64,000 nucleotides of DNA from JBARDN01 sp963755705 (GCA_963755705.1 CAVWKW010000003.1:558001-622000); one strand, 5' to 3'; positions 9,280 to 18,274 are shown, counted from the stretch's first letter. The notes: a model not told the origin generated them from the sequence alone. A program made the numbers and translations.

Positions 9280-9573
9280 TTATCTTTCGCGGATGCGTTC
9301 GGCGCCGGCGCGTGGGCGCAGAGTCGTGACGCGCAGGCCTTTCGAGGTCCATCCCACGTCGAAGCCGATAACGTCGCCTTCGTTCAGGAGCTCGATTCCC
9401 GGCATCCTGCCGCCAAGACCCGCGCCGATCACCTGCACGTAAGGAAACTCGAACTCGACCTCGCGTCCACTGTGGGAGCGCACGATACCGCGGCCGCGCG
9501 CGCGGTCCAGACGCAGGATCATCCCCTGGTAGAAATTGCCCGGAAAACGCTCGCTGTCAAATTCGTCGGCCAC
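9280..9573 (-). CDS. Small OB-fold / cold-shock-like protein
   Basis: A 97-residue protein with a GTG start. The pattern GMILRLDRARGRGIVRSHSG, then EVEFEF, then NEGDVIGFDVGWTSKGLRVT resembles a five-stranded OB fold of the cold-shock (CSD) type: G-x-I, rG-x-G-I, an aromatic strand, GD-x-V-x-F-x-V and a final KG-x-x-A/V-x-x-V. The RNP1 and RNP2 aromatic residues of true CspA proteins are not obvious, so nucleic-acid binding is plausible but unproven. It converges with the preceding acetyltransferase, and the membrane-protein gene lies 44 nt upstream on the same strand. Confidence 0.55.
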   Translation of the reverse strand: MADEFDSERFPGNFYQGMILRLDRARGRGIVRSHSGREVEFEFPYVQVIGAGLGGRMPGIELLNEGDVIGFDVGWTSKGLRVTTLRPRAGAERIRER

Positions 9574-9617
9574 CGTCTATCGAGTAAAGCATCCGCGCTC
9601 GCCCGGGAAAAGCGCTT

Positions 9618-10454
9618 CTATAACGGCACCGCGGTGCGGAACAGGATAAACCGGCCGAGCATCTCGCCGACTATTGCCGCCATCACCGCGATATACAGCA
9701 ACCCGGTCGCCGCCATCGTCTGCGGCACCTTAAGCGTTTGCCAGGTCATCCAGGTGAGGACAAGCGTCGCGACAGGTCCAAAGACCATCCGCGCGCTCAG
9801 CAGCATCGCGTGAGATTCGATCAGCGATGCGACCGCGGCTTGCGGCGCGCCCCCCGCTATCGCGAGAACTCCCAGTGCCAGGAGCAGCGCGGCAAGGTCG
9901 GCCCACAGCGCGACCGCGAGCATCCGTACGATCGAGCTCAAATATTCGACTGGCAGATTCGGATCGATCAGATACCAATGCCCGAACATCATTCCCGCGC
10001 TGACAAATCCCAACATCAGCGAGGAAGTGATCGCCGTGATGGCGTACGTGACCGCCGCGATTGCGCCAAAGTCCGCGGGCTTCAGCAGCATCACGGTCGC
10101 GATCACCGCGACCAGCCCAATCACGAGCGTGGCTGTGTATGCGCGCGCGCGAAGTTGGCCCAGGTCAGTCCACAGGCTCGCGACGTACAGTGCGCCCGCG
10201 ACCGAGAAGCCGAACCATAACACCGCGGCGATCCACATCGCGATCACGGCGGGCTGGCCCGGATGATGAGCCCCGCGCGACGCCAGCATCGCGAGGCCGA
10301 TTCCCGTAACGAGTCCCGAGCCCCAGTAAACTCCGCCGCTGGATTTGTAAAATCCGCGCTCGATTTTGAAGAACGGTGGTATCGCGAGCGCGAACATTCC
10401 GCCAAAGGCGAGCTCGCCGAACACGAGGAGAAAGCAGGCGGCGAATTTGGTCAC
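9618..10454 (-). CDS. Multi-pass membrane protein of unknown function
   Basis: A 278-residue, strongly hydrophobic protein with about eight predicted membrane segments and short loops, beginning at a GTG codon. A polar, possibly functional motif FGHWYLIDPNLPVEYL lies near residues 155-170 between segments, with a nearby VRML. The GHWYL pattern hints at a conserved family, but I do not recognise it well enough to name it. No lipobox or soluble domain is seen. It may be co-transcribed with the downstream OB-fold gene. Confidence 0.65.
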   Translation of the reverse strand: MTKFAACFLLVFGELAFGGMFALAIPPFFKIERGFYKSSGGVYWGSGLVTGIGLAMLASRGAHHPGQPAVIAMWIAAVLWFGFSVAGALYVASLWTDLGQLRARAYTATLVIGLVAVIATVMLLKPADFGAIAAVTYAITAITSSLMLGFVSAGMMFGHWYLIDPNLPVEYLSSIVRMLAVALWADLAALLLALGVLAIAGGAPQAAVASLIESHAMLLSARMVFGPVATLVLTWMTWQTLKVPQTMAATGLLYIAVMAAIVGEMLGRFILFRTAVPL

Positions 10455-10617
10455 GCGCGCATCATAGCTGCGCCCGCCCGATTCCCAAAGGAGGGCCCGG
10501 CGGCGTGTTTGCGGAGAGAAGCCGGCGCGATTTGCAGAACGGCGCTGCTAAGTGGAATAAAGCTATTCGTGTCCGCGACCCGCTCGGCAGACTGTACAAA
10601 AGCATGGCGCGCGGCAT

Positions 10618-10623
10618 TATAAT
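10618..10623 (+). promoter_or_regulatory. -10 box (TATAAT) for the small lipoprotein gene
   Basis: A perfect TATAAT 53 nt before the lipoprotein ATG. A weak candidate -35, TGTACA at 10593-10598, is 19 nt upstream. It implies a 5' leader of about 45 nt. Confidence 0.4.
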
Positions 10624-10675
10624 GGAACCAACCCGACTGATGGGGACACGACGGCAACTTTTACGGGGACACACG

Positions 10676-11119
10676 ATGCGTTCATCGACCATTTCGAAAT
10701 TGATCTTGATTGGACTCGCTCTCACGTTGTCGGCCTGCGGCGTTGTCGAGGCGCAGCGCCAGGCCGAAGAAGCCAAAAAACAGGCTTTTGTTACGCGCGT
10801 CGACTACGCGCATATCTGGGTGACAACCGGGGATGCGCCTCCAGGCAAGCCCTATACCGTACTCGGGCCAATCTCGTACACAGTGCCATTCTCGCCCGAC
10901 GCAATCGACGCGGCCGAGATGAAAGAGAAACTCAAGAAGATTGCCTACACGAAGTGGCCCGATACGATCGACGCGATCATCAAAGAGGACAGCAACGTCT
11001 CCTCCGACGGCTCGCAGGTCACGGTCACCGCGCAGGCGATTGCCTACGACTCGACCCAGGATCGCGAGGCGCTGCATCACATGAACGAGGGATTGGTCGC
11101 GTCACCCAGCGGCGACTGA
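10676..11119 (+). CDS. Small lipoprotein of unknown function
   Basis: A 147-residue protein beginning with a lipoprotein signal peptide: basic N-terminus, hydrophobic core, and lipobox LSAC with the acylated cysteine near residue 22. The mature part begins with a polar, helical QRQAEEAKKQ stretch, then a compact domain with conserved-looking ILGPISYTV-like strands (VLGPISYTVPF) and repeated Asp-Ala pairs. The family is not recognised. The ATG at 10676 is chosen because the signal peptide starts there and GGGGAC precedes it; the open frame continues upstream to 10376 but without coding character. A rho-independent terminator follows 25 nt after the stop, so this is a monocistronic unit. Confidence 0.75.
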   Translation: MRSSTISKLILIGLALTLSACGVVEAQRQAEEAKKQAFVTRVDYAHIWVTTGDAPPGKPYTVLGPISYTVPFSPDAIDAAEMKEKLKKIAYTKWPDTIDAIIKEDSNVSSDGSQVTVTAQAIAYDSTQDREALHHMNEGLVASPSGD

Positions 11120-11143
11120 TCAGAATCGGAACGGCGTAATTGA

Positions 11144-11189
11144 GCGGGCGGTTTCGGAGCAATCCGGACCCGCCCGTTTGTTTGATTTT
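11144..11189 (+). terminator. Rho-independent terminator
   Basis: A GC-rich hairpin with outer arms CGGGCGG and CCCGCCCG and an inner CGGA-gcaa-TCCG stem, followed by TTTGTTTGATTTT. It is placed correctly for the plus-strand lipoprotein gene. Confidence 0.75.
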
Positions 11190-11324
11190 GATATCTGATC
11201 GCGCAAGCGTTTCGGCGAACCTAAAACGCGGCTTGTTGCAGATACCATCGCTCTCCGTGAGAGGGCGACCTTGCTGCGAGATCTCTTTTAATCGCGCGTG
11301 GCTGCGCGCTGCGCTGAATAAGGA

Positions 11325-11357
11325 CCCTCACCCAACCTCTCCCTTGCAGGGCGAGGG
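11325..11357. repeat. Palindromic intergenic element (CCCTCACCC / GGGCGAGGG type)
   Basis: Inverted arms CCCTC and GAGGG enclose an inner CCCT-TGC-AGGG hairpin, just past the glutaredoxin stop on the minus strand. It resembles the 'CCCTCACCC...CTCTCCC' family of intergenic repeats seen widely in bacteria, and probably acts as a 3' hairpin for glutaredoxin mRNA. Confidence 0.4.
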
Positions 11358-11375
11358 ATGAGACGGGGCGAGGGA

Positions 11376-11639
11376 TCAGGCGGATTGGGCGAGGAGCTTG
11401 TCGAGTTCGCCGCGATCGTTCAGGGCGCGGAGCTCGTCGTAGCCGCCTACGATTGCGTCGTTGACGAAAATCTCGGGGACGGTACGGCGTCCGCCCGACA
11501 TCTCGACCATCTTCTCGCGCATCGCGTCGTCGTCGGTCACGTCGATCTCGATGTATGCAACGCCTTTGCTCTTGAGCAGGCTCTTGGCGCGCACGCAGAA
11601 GGGACAGTAACTGGTGGTGTAAATTTCTACTTTTGCCAC
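11376..11639 (-). CDS. grxC: Glutaredoxin (GrxC type)
   Basis: An 87-residue monothiol/dithiol-size glutaredoxin that reduces disulfides with glutathione in the cytoplasm. The dithiol active site CPFC is at residues 12-15, TVPEIFVND carries the cis-proline near residue 54, and GGYDELRAL matches the glutathione-binding GG-x-D-D motif. Length is normal for the family. The start codon is GTG. It lies 57 nt downstream of purN on the same strand; an intact glutathione system is consistent with gshA nearby. Confidence 0.92.
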   Translation of the reverse strand: MAKVEIYTTSYCPFCVRAKSLLKSKGVAYIEIDVTDDDAMREKMVEMSGGRRTVPEIFVNDAIVGGYDELRALNDRGELDKLLAQSA

Positions 11640-11696
11640 GGCCGGGATTCCTTCCTGTCAGTATTGTTATTGGTATCAGGCGCGTAGTCCAGAGCG

Positions 11697-12383
11697 CTAT
11701 TTGATCGGCGGGACAATCATGGTCAGGCCGGATGGCGTTGGCGAATGACCGCGAACGATCACCTTGCGGCCCGATACTTCGAGCCTGCCTTCCTGATAGA
11801 GGCGAATCGCCTCGGGCAGGATGCGATGCTCCGCCGCCTTGATTCGCTCGGCCAGATGCTCTTCGTCGTCGCCGGAATTCACCGGTACCGCCGCCTGGAT
11901 AATTACCGGGCCGGTGTCGGTGCCTTCGGTCACGAAGAAGACGGTGCATCCAGCAATCTTCACGCCGTACTCGATCGCTTCGCGCGGTCCGTGAATTCCG
12001 GGGAACGACGGCAGGAGCGCGTTGTGAGTATTGAGGATTCGATTCGGAAACGCTTCGAGCATCACCGAAGAGAACAGGCGCATAAAGCCGGCGCATACGA
12101 CCAGCTCGGCGCCATGCTCGCGCATCGTCGCGAGGACCGCGCGATCGAAATCCTCGCGCGAGGGGAATTTGCGATGGTCGATCACCTGAGCCGCGATACC
12201 CGCCTTGCGCGCGCGCTCGAGGCCTGCGGCTGCCGCACGGTTCGAGATCACGATGCGGATTTCGGCGCGCAGATCGCCGCGGGCGATCGCGTCGATGATC
12301 GCTTGCAGGTTGGTGCCCGCACCCGAGATTACGATCCCCAGCTTGACTGGCGCGCGCTCGGCGATACTCGCGGCGTCAGACAA
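11697..12383 (-). CDS. purN: Phosphoribosylglycinamide formyltransferase
   Basis: A 228-residue GAR transformylase using 10-formyl-tetrahydrofolate in step 3 of purine synthesis. Motifs: LGIVISGAGTNLQAIIDAI near the N-terminus, the catalytic region LNTHNALLPSFPG carrying the Asn and His of the N-x-H motif, and TEGTDTGPVI carrying the catalytic Asp. HNALLP replaces the more usual HPSLLP. I start at a TTG at 12383 that overlaps the purM stop (TTGTCTGA) and is preceded by GAGGTG at 6 nt; no ATG exists near the conserved N-terminus. The 8-nt overlap implies translational coupling. An upstream open frame to 12473 lies within purM and is not credible. Confidence 0.9.
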   Translation of the reverse strand: MSDAASIAERAPVKLGIVISGAGTNLQAIIDAIARGDLRAEIRIVISNRAAAAGLERARKAGIAAQVIDHRKFPSREDFDRAVLATMREHGAELVVCAGFMRLFSSVMLEAFPNRILNTHNALLPSFPGIHGPREAIEYGVKIAGCTVFFVTEGTDTGPVIIQAAVPVNSGDDEEHLAERIKAAEHRILPEAIRLYQEGRLEVSGRKVIVRGHSPTPSGLTMIVPPIK

Positions 12384-13425
12384 ACGACACCTCGCGCGAG
12401 CCGCGGCGAATCTCGCCCGCGATGAACGCGTCGTGCTGGTGGCGGCGCAAAGAAGCGACGACGCCGTCGGCATCGGCCGCGGCCACGATCGCTGCCATCC
12501 CGATTCCGTTGTTGAAGGTCCGATCCATTTCGCGTTGGGTGATTTTCCCCGTGCGCTGAATCAAATCAAAAATCGGCGGCACCGGCCATGCCCCGCGTTC
12601 CAGTATCGCCGAGACTCCGGCAGGCATCACGCGCGGCAAATTCTCCAGCACGCCGCCGCCGGTAATATTCGCGAGCCCTTTTATCCGAAAGCGACCGAAC
12701 AGCTCGCCGGCCGCACGAGCGTAGATGAGCGTCGGACGCAAAAGCTCCTCGCCGAGCGTGCATCCGAGCTCCGCGATTCGCGCACTGAGCTTCAGCTTGG
12801 CGCGCTCCAGCAGCACCATCCGCGCCAGCGAGAATCCGTTCGAATGCATCCCGCTCGAGGCGATCGCGATCACCACGTCGCCCGGGCGGATCTTGCGCGG
12901 ATCGGGGATTGATGCGCGCTCGACGATTCCCACCGCGAAGCCCGCGAGATCATATTCGCCGGGTTTGTAGAGGTCGCCCGCCTGGCAGGTTTCGCCGCCG
13001 ACGAGGCTTGCACCGGAGAGTTCGCATCCGCGCGCGACGCCCTTCACGATTTCGAGCGCGATATCCTTCTTGAGTTTTCCGATCCCGATGTAATCGAGGA
13101 AGAACATCGGACGTGCGGCGTGGCAGATGATGTCGTTCACGCACATCGCGACGCAATCGATCCCGACGGTGTCGTGGCGTCCGGTCGCGAACGCGATCTT
13201 GAGCTTGGTGCCGACGCTGTCGGTGCCGGAGACCAGGATCGGATTGCGCATCTTGCGCGCGCCGTTGAGCGCAACCATCGCGCCGAACCCGCCGATATCT
13301 CCGATCACATTCGCGCCCGAACGTGCGCCCGAAGTCGGCCGCGCGATCGCCCGAAACATCGGCACCAACGCCTGCTTGAGTTCGATATCGACGCCAGCCG
13401 ATTTATAGGTCATCCGCTTAGCCAT
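12376..13425 (-). CDS. purM: Phosphoribosylformylglycinamidine cyclo-ligase
   Basis: A 349-residue AIR synthetase that closes the imidazole ring in step 5 of purine synthesis using ATP. The N-terminal half carries the signature stretches IGDIGGFGAM, DSVGTKLKIAF, DCVAMCVNDII and RPMFFLDYIGIGKL; LVGGETCQ and the C-terminal GGGVLENLPRV also fit. Length is normal. GGGAG precedes the ATG. It is the first gene of the purM-purN pair and probably continues into grxC. Confidence 0.95.
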   Translation of the reverse strand: MAKRMTYKSAGVDIELKQALVPMFRAIARPTSGARSGANVIGDIGGFGAMVALNGARKMRNPILVSGTDSVGTKLKIAFATGRHDTVGIDCVAMCVNDIICHAARPMFFLDYIGIGKLKKDIALEIVKGVARGCELSGASLVGGETCQAGDLYKPGEYDLAGFAVGIVERASIPDPRKIRPGDVVIAIASSGMHSNGFSLARMVLLERAKLKLSARIAELGCTLGEELLRPTLIYARAAGELFGRFRIKGLANITGGGVLENLPRVMPAGVSAILERGAWPVPPIFDLIQRTGKITQREMDRTFNNGIGMAAIVAAADADGVVASLRRHQHDAFIAGEIRRGSREVSFV

Positions 13426-13554
13426 CTGCCGCCCATCTCCCAGGTAATCGCTCTTTCGATTGTCGCGATACCAGAAACCTATCCAAGTGCGGAACCGCAG
13501 GCCATCGTGCGGATCGCGTGCCCTCCACAGTCCCGGCGCACGCGGGCTGAAATC

Positions 13555-14289
13555 CTAAAGCACGCGCGCGAGCGTGAACACATCAACGCTGCGCGCGCCC
13601 GCCTCGAGCAGGACGCGAGCGCATTCGTCCACAGTCGCGCCGGTGGTCATCACGTCGTCCACCAGCAAGACCGCGTGTTCGGCGACCCGCGCGGGCTTTG
13701 CGACGGCGAATGCTCGCCGCACGTTGCGCCGCCGCGCGTCATGATCGCGCGAGGTCTGCGGCGCGGTCGCGCGTTTGCGCACGATCGCCGTGGCGTCGAG
13801 CGGGATAGCGAGCCGCCGCGAGATTTCCTCGGCCAGAAGCGCCGCCTGGTTGAAGCCGCGCCACCATAACCGGCGCCGATGAAGCGGAACCGGCACGATC
13901 AGATCGAGAGCGCCTGGATCGATCCGCAGGTCTGTGCCCAGGTATTCCGCGAGCGCGCGTCCCGCCGCCTGATCGAGGCCGTACTTGTGCCGCCGGAGCA
14001 TCGCGGGTAGCGATCGCGGATCGTCTTCGGCGCTGGCTCGATAACGCGCGATCGCCATTGCGTGGCGGAAGTGCGGAGGATGCGCGATACAGCGGGCGCA
14101 TCGGGTCGCGCCGCTCGTCGCCGATTCCACCGGTCCTCCGCACACGACGCATAGCGGATCGGGCAGGACTTCCGTACGTGCGAGGCAATCGGCGCAGACG
14201 CGGCGATTTTCACCTGCGGCGAAACGCGCTCCGCACGCGGCGCATCGCGGCGGATAAAGAAAATCGATCAGTTCCGCCAGCGCGCCCAT
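13555..14289 (-). CDS. ComF family phosphoribosyltransferase-like protein
   Basis: A 244-residue protein with two N-terminal zinc-binding CxxC pairs (CAACGARF and CADC near residues 17-36, CVVCGG and CARC near 47-67), then a type I phosphoribosyltransferase domain. The PRPP-binding loop VLLVDDVMTTGATVDECA is near residues 200-217. The ComF/GntX family is linked to DNA uptake in competent bacteria, where ComF works with ComFA and helps load DprA and RecA; in non-competent species the role is unclear. A ComEC gene is present 30 kb away, consistent with at least part of a competence apparatus. The gene stands alone, divergent from the CoA-transferase gene. Confidence 0.85.
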   Translation of the reverse strand: MGALAELIDFLYPPRCAACGARFAAGENRRVCADCLARTEVLPDPLCVVCGGPVESATSGATRCARCIAHPPHFRHAMAIARYRASAEDDPRSLPAMLRRHKYGLDQAAGRALAEYLGTDLRIDPGALDLIVPVPLHRRRLWWRGFNQAALLAEEISRRLAIPLDATAIVRKRATAPQTSRDHDARRRNVRRAFAVAKPARVAEHAVLLVDDVMTTGATVDECARVLLEAGARSVDVFTLARVL

Positions 14290-14368
14290 CCTTCAATAGT
14301 TGAATCCGGGCGCGCGAAAGACAAGCCGCGGCGCACCCCGGGCGTCTGGGGATTTTCCACTATTGTGG

Positions 14369-14374
14369 TATAGA
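14369..14374 (+). promoter_or_regulatory. Extended -10 box giving a leaderless CoA-transferase mRNA
   Basis: TATAGA preceded by TG-G (TGGTATAGA) ends 7 nt before the ATG at 14382. Transcription would begin at or next to the start codon, and there is no Shine-Dalgarno. Confidence 0.4.
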
Positions 14375-14381
14375 GACTCTC

Positions 14382-15596
14382 ATGAAGGGACCGCTTACCG
14401 GCATTAGAATTATTGACTGGACGATCTGGCAGCAGGGCCCCGTCGCGACCCAGATGCTGGCCGACCTGGGCGCCGAAGTGATCAAGATCGAAGAGCGCGA
14501 CAAGGGCGACCCCGGCCGCGGAATCGTCGCGGTCGCGGGCGCTTCGACCGGAAAGTCCGGGCGCAATTTTTATTTCGAGGCCAACAACAAGCACAAGCAA
14601 AGTATCGCGCTTGACCTGAAGCGGCCGGAGGCGCGCGAGATCGTGTACCGGCTCGCCGCGAAGAGTGACGTGTTCGTGCAGAACTTCCGCAAGGGCGTTG
14701 CCGCAAGGCTCGGACTTGGTTACCCGGCGATGCGCGCGCATAACGACCGGCTGATCTACGCGAGCGCGTCGGGCTACGGGCCCGAGGGTCCCGATAGCGG
14801 CGAGCCGTCATTCGATTATCTTGGGCAGGCGCGGTCAGGAATCATGAACGCCACCGGCGTTGACGGCAGCGCCCCCAACTACATCTTCGGCGGGATTGCC
14901 GACCAGATGGGCGCCGTGATGCTGGCATACGGAATCCTGGCGGCGCTGGTTGCACGCGAGCGCTACGGAGTAGGGCAGGAAGTTGACGCGTCGCATCTCG
15001 GATCGATGATGACGCTGCAAGGTTTGAACGTCGCCTCGCGTACGATTCACGGCAAAGAGTTCAACCGCAACACGCGAGCCAACGCGTTCAATCCGCTGTG
15101 GAACCATTACCGATGCGCCGACGACAAGTGGCTGTGCCTCGGGATGCTCCAGCCGGATCGCTATTGGAAAGATTTGTGCACCACGCTTGGCCGGGTGGAT
15201 CTGATCGAGGATCCGCGCTTCGCCGAGATGCGCACGCGGGGGCATAACGCCGCCGAGGTGATAAAAATCTTCGACGGAATTTTCGCGACCCGCACGCGCG
15301 ACGAATGGATGCGCGCGCTCAAGGCGGGCGGCGATTTTATCTACACGGTCGTCAATTCGGTCTCCGACCTGCCGGAAGATCCGCAGGTCAAGGCCAATGG
15401 CTACGTGGTTGATTATGAGCATCCGGAGCTCGGAGCGACGCGCCTGCTCGGGATGCCGGTGAAGCTGTCGGAAACGCCGGGCGACCCGCGCGGCCATGCG
15501 CCCGAGCTCGGCGAGCATACCGAGTCGATCATGACCGATATGCTCGGTTACACGTGGGACGATATTGCGCGGCTGCGCGACGCGAACGTCATTTAG
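14382..15596 (+). CDS. CaiB/BaiF family CoA-transferase (class III)
   Basis: A 404-residue class III CoA-transferase, the family that includes formyl-CoA transferase, L-carnitine CoA-transferase and alpha-methylacyl-CoA racemase. Supporting blocks: GIRIIDWTIWQQGPVATQML near the N-terminus, VIKIEERDKGDPGRG, a region ending in SIALDLKRPEAREIVYRLAA, DVFVQNFRKGVAARLGLGY, and the internal GQEVDASHLGSMM. The substrate acid cannot be assigned. It is followed 27 nt later by an NTF2-like protein gene on the same strand, a pairing common in degradation of steroids, aromatics or xenobiotics. A -10 box just before the ATG suggests a leaderless transcript. Confidence 0.9.
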   Translation: MKGPLTGIRIIDWTIWQQGPVATQMLADLGAEVIKIEERDKGDPGRGIVAVAGASTGKSGRNFYFEANNKHKQSIALDLKRPEAREIVYRLAAKSDVFVQNFRKGVAARLGLGYPAMRAHNDRLIYASASGYGPEGPDSGEPSFDYLGQARSGIMNATGVDGSAPNYIFGGIADQMGAVMLAYGILAALVARERYGVGQEVDASHLGSMMTLQGLNVASRTIHGKEFNRNTRANAFNPLWNHYRCADDKWLCLGMLQPDRYWKDLCTTLGRVDLIEDPRFAEMRTRGHNAAEVIKIFDGIFATRTRDEWMRALKAGGDFIYTVVNSVSDLPEDPQVKANGYVVDYEHPELGATRLLGMPVKLSETPGDPRGHAPELGEHTESIMTDMLGYTWDDIARLRDANVI

Positions 15597-15622
15597 CGCA
15601 GGCGCGAAAGAGGTCATGAGCT

Positions 15623-16036
15623 ATGGCGAATTTTAGTGGTACGATTGAAGACCGCGAAGAGATTCGCGATCTGTACGCGCGCTACGCCGATACGCTGGAT
15701 AACCATCGCTACAACGAATGGCTCGATCTGTTTACCGACGACGGCTCGTTCGAGAGCACGCGCTTTGGAAAACATGAGGGCCGTGCGGGGCTCGAGAAGT
15801 TCACCCGGGTCTACCGCGACAGCCTGGGCGGGGCCCAAGCGCGCCACCTGATCACGAACCTGCTGTTCACGATCGAGGATGATCGCGCGCAGAGCAGTTG
15901 CTATTTGCTGTACTCGCACTGCAAGGAAGGACGGGTGCAGCAAAGCACTATAGCCAACTATCGCGACACTCTGCGGCGGGTTGACGGACGCTGGCGCTTT
16001 CAGACTCGAAAGGTGTGCGTGGACGGGCGCGCCTGA
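15623..16036 (+). CDS. NTF2-like / SnoaL-like domain protein
   Basis: A 137-residue single-domain protein with the cone-shaped alpha+beta NTF2 pattern: REEIRDLYARYADTLDNHRY near residue 11-30, WLDLFTDDGSFE, a middle ARHLITNLLFTI strand pair and a final VDGRWRFQTRKVCVDG. Such proteins act as small isomerases, dehydratases, hydratases or ring-hydroxylating dioxygenase beta-like folds. The Asp-His pair typical of the isomerase-like members may be D25 with H28, but catalysis is not certain. AAAGAGG lies at a good distance before the ATG. It probably forms an operon with the CoA-transferase and is followed by a strong terminator. Confidence 0.8.
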   Translation: MANFSGTIEDREEIRDLYARYADTLDNHRYNEWLDLFTDDGSFESTRFGKHEGRAGLEKFTRVYRDSLGGAQARHLITNLLFTIEDDRAQSSCYLLYSHCKEGRVQQSTIANYRDTLRRVDGRWRFQTRKVCVDGRA

Positions 16037-16073
16037 GGTTTGGACGTCGGCAAATTTGCGGGCTAGATGAAAG

Positions 16074-16117
16074 CACGGCGCCGGACCGCATTTGCGATCC
16101 GGCGCCGTGTTTATTTT
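16074..16117 (+). terminator. Strong rho-independent terminator
   Basis: A perfect 12-bp stem, CACGGCGCCGGA and TCCGGCGCCGTG, with a 12-nt loop, followed by TTTATTTT. It ends the CoA-transferase/NTF2 unit and lies between convergent genes. Confidence 0.9.
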
Positions 16118-16138
16118 GGGGCAGGATAGCGCGAGCGC

Positions 16139-18064
16139 TCAGAACGTCGCGTACCACGGCGTCTCGTGCGGATTCTGGAGCTGGAAGGCGATATCGAATT
16201 CCTCGAGGATCGTTCCTTCCGAGTGGCGCAGCGCGAGCTTCGCATTTTCCAAATCGACTTCCGCCTGAACCTGGTTGCCTTCGGCGCTGACTTCTTCTTC
16301 CTGGAACTGCAAGAGATCGTGCGTGGTCGCCATCCCGACCCGGAAGCGCACTTCCTCATCATGCAGCGCCTGGCGCGCGTAATAGGTCGCCGACGCGGTT
16401 GCCTGCGCACGCTGCTGATCGGCGAACAGGTTCGCGATCGCCGACTCGACCCCTACCACTGCCTGCGACAGCGACGAGCGGTAGGTCAGCCGCGACTGTT
16501 CGTACTGGATGCGCGCCTGCGATAGCGCCGCTCGCGCGGTGGCGTTGTCCAGCGGCATCTGGAACGCCAGTACCGCCGCGTAATTGTAGAAGCCGAAGTT
16601 CCACAACCGGTTGAGCGCGCTGCCGTATATGCCGCCGAAGGGAAGTTTGTCGCCCCCGACGAACTTGGGGGGCGGAAGAGGGTTCGGGATTCCAGTGTTG
16701 CAGTTCGGTGCCACGCTGCTCCCGCCCAGACTCTCCTGGCACTTGCTGGTTCCGGCAGTGGAGGTAATTCCAAACTGCGCGCCCAGATTGAGCTGTGGCA
16801 GGGTTTGATTCTCTGCATATTTGACCTGCAGCAGCGAGCTGCGAATCGACTCGCGCATCGAGGCGAGCGACGGCAGGTACTCGACCGCCATTTCGAGCGC
16901 GTGCTCCTCGTTTTCGGAAATCTGCTCCTCCGGATTCGGCCGGGTGGCAGGCTCCAATTCTTCGGGGATAAACATTTCGGCCGGATTGAGCATCACATCC
17001 TGCCGAAGCTGCACGCGTGAGGTTTTCAGGTTGGCTTCCGCGGTGTAGACGTTGGCCTCGGCGGTTGAGGCGGCGGATTGCGCTTCCTGCAAGTCGAGCG
17101 GCGCCAGGGTTCCGACTTTGACCGAGATCGAGTTCTGCCGCACCAGATCCTGGTTGAAGCGCAGCGCGGCGCGCGCGACTTCCAGATTCTCCTCGGCCAG
17201 CACGACATTCCAGTATTCCTGTCCGATGCGCTGGACGAAGTCCTGCAGGCTCTGCTCGTAATTCCACTGCGACGACTTCTGCGCCGACTCCGCTATCCGC
17301 ACGTTGATCGTGGCGAAGCGCCATCCGAAGCTCTGCAGCAGCGGCTGCGAAACCGAAAGCGTCAGGCTCGGCGTGTATGATGGGTTGATCGACGCGAAGG
17401 CCGAGTTCGACAGCGCGCGCTCGTTATCAAAAGTTACTCCAAAGGTTCCGTTGGTCAGCGCTGACACCTTGTTGACCCCGAAATCCCAGTCGTAGAGCTT
17501 GGTCGTGAAGGCATCGGCTCCGCCGGTCTGCAGAATCGAGGTGGTCGGCGTCACGCTCTTGATGACGTCGGTCTGCGCGGTCAAGTCGGGATCGAAGGTT
17601 CCGTTGGCCTCCTTGATTGCCTCGACCGACGCCAGCGGATCGAGCGCAGTGGCCGCGATACCGGGATTGTTGCGCAGGGCCACGTAGATCGCTTCCTTAA
17701 GCGTGATCGCACGCGCCTGATTATCCTGGCTGCGCAGATAGCGCTCGCTTATCAGGCTCTCGGGTGGAACCTCGCGGGTGAGAGACCACTGGCGCGCAAG
17801 AATACTCGGTAGCGAGTTGACCGCGCCGTCCTGATGCTCGAACTTCGCAGTCGAGCTGTCGGGCAGATTGACGTCCGGCGGCGACTGTTGGGTCAGCGGC
17901 GGAGCGTTCAGCCGAATGGTTCCCGCCGTCGGTGGCGGCGCCACCGGCGTCTTGGGTAACGAACCGGTTACCTTGAGTGATTCTTGTGCCAATCCCAGCG
18001 AGGCTCCCGCGACCATCAGCGGTATCGTCACCAGCGCCAGCAGGGCGTACTTCTTCCACATCAT
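16139..18064 (-). CDS. TolC-family outer-membrane efflux protein
   Basis: A 641-residue outer-membrane factor, longer than TolC (about 470 mature residues) because of an N-terminal proline-rich region of about 140 residues. A signal peptide is at residues 1-26 (ALLALVTIPLMVAGASLGLA). Two OEP-type halves follow, recognisable from ALRNNPGIAATALDPLAS near 130, the helical stretch SARFNQDLVRQNSISVKVG-like segment near 290, and the C-terminal ATTHDLLQFQEEEVSAEGNQ near 590. AAGGAGG precedes the tandem ATGs (18064/18061), supporting this start rather than the longer frame to 18184. No periplasmic adaptor or inner-membrane pump is adjacent, so its partners are elsewhere. Confidence 0.88.
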   Translation of the reverse strand: MMWKKYALLALVTIPLMVAGASLGLAQESLKVTGSLPKTPVAPPPTAGTIRLNAPPLTQQSPPDVNLPDSSTAKFEHQDGAVNSLPSILARQWSLTREVPPESLISERYLRSQDNQARAITLKEAIYVALRNNPGIAATALDPLASVEAIKEANGTFDPDLTAQTDVIKSVTPTTSILQTGGADAFTTKLYDWDFGVNKVSALTNGTFGVTFDNERALSNSAFASINPSYTPSLTLSVSQPLLQSFGWRFATINVRIAESAQKSSQWNYEQSLQDFVQRIGQEYWNVVLAEENLEVARAALRFNQDLVRQNSISVKVGTLAPLDLQEAQSAASTAEANVYTAEANLKTSRVQLRQDVMLNPAEMFIPEELEPATRPNPEEQISENEEHALEMAVEYLPSLASMRESIRSSLLQVKYAENQTLPQLNLGAQFGITSTAGTSKCQESLGGSSVAPNCNTGIPNPLPPPKFVGGDKLPFGGIYGSALNRLWNFGFYNYAAVLAFQMPLDNATARAALSQARIQYEQSRLTYRSSLSQAVVGVESAIANLFADQQRAQATASATYYARQALHDEEVRFRVGMATTHDLLQFQEEEVSAEGNQVQAEVDLENAKLALRHSEGTILEEFDIAFQLQNPHETPWYATF

Positions 18065-18202
18065 CTCGCCGGAACCTCCTTCTTGTCGCACATCAACACG
18101 AGCGTTCCTCCCATCGCCGGATTGCCGGCGCGCCTGGACGGGAGACGCAAGAATCTTTCGAACAGATCCGCGCGGCGCTTGCACCGCGCCAATTGGGTCG
18201 CG

Positions 18203-18231
18203 ATTATAGCCAAGGCCGCCGCCCTTGTCTT
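18203..18231 (-). promoter_or_regulatory. Promoter of the TolC-family gene
   Basis: On the minus strand a perfect TATAAT (18208-18203) lies 17 nt after AAGACA (18231-18226, four of six matches to TTGACA). It predicts a leader of about 130 nt before the start at 18064. Confidence 0.45.
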
Positions 18232-18274
18232 GCGCACCAACGCGCGATCGCGGCGGGCCGGGTAGAGAGGCGAC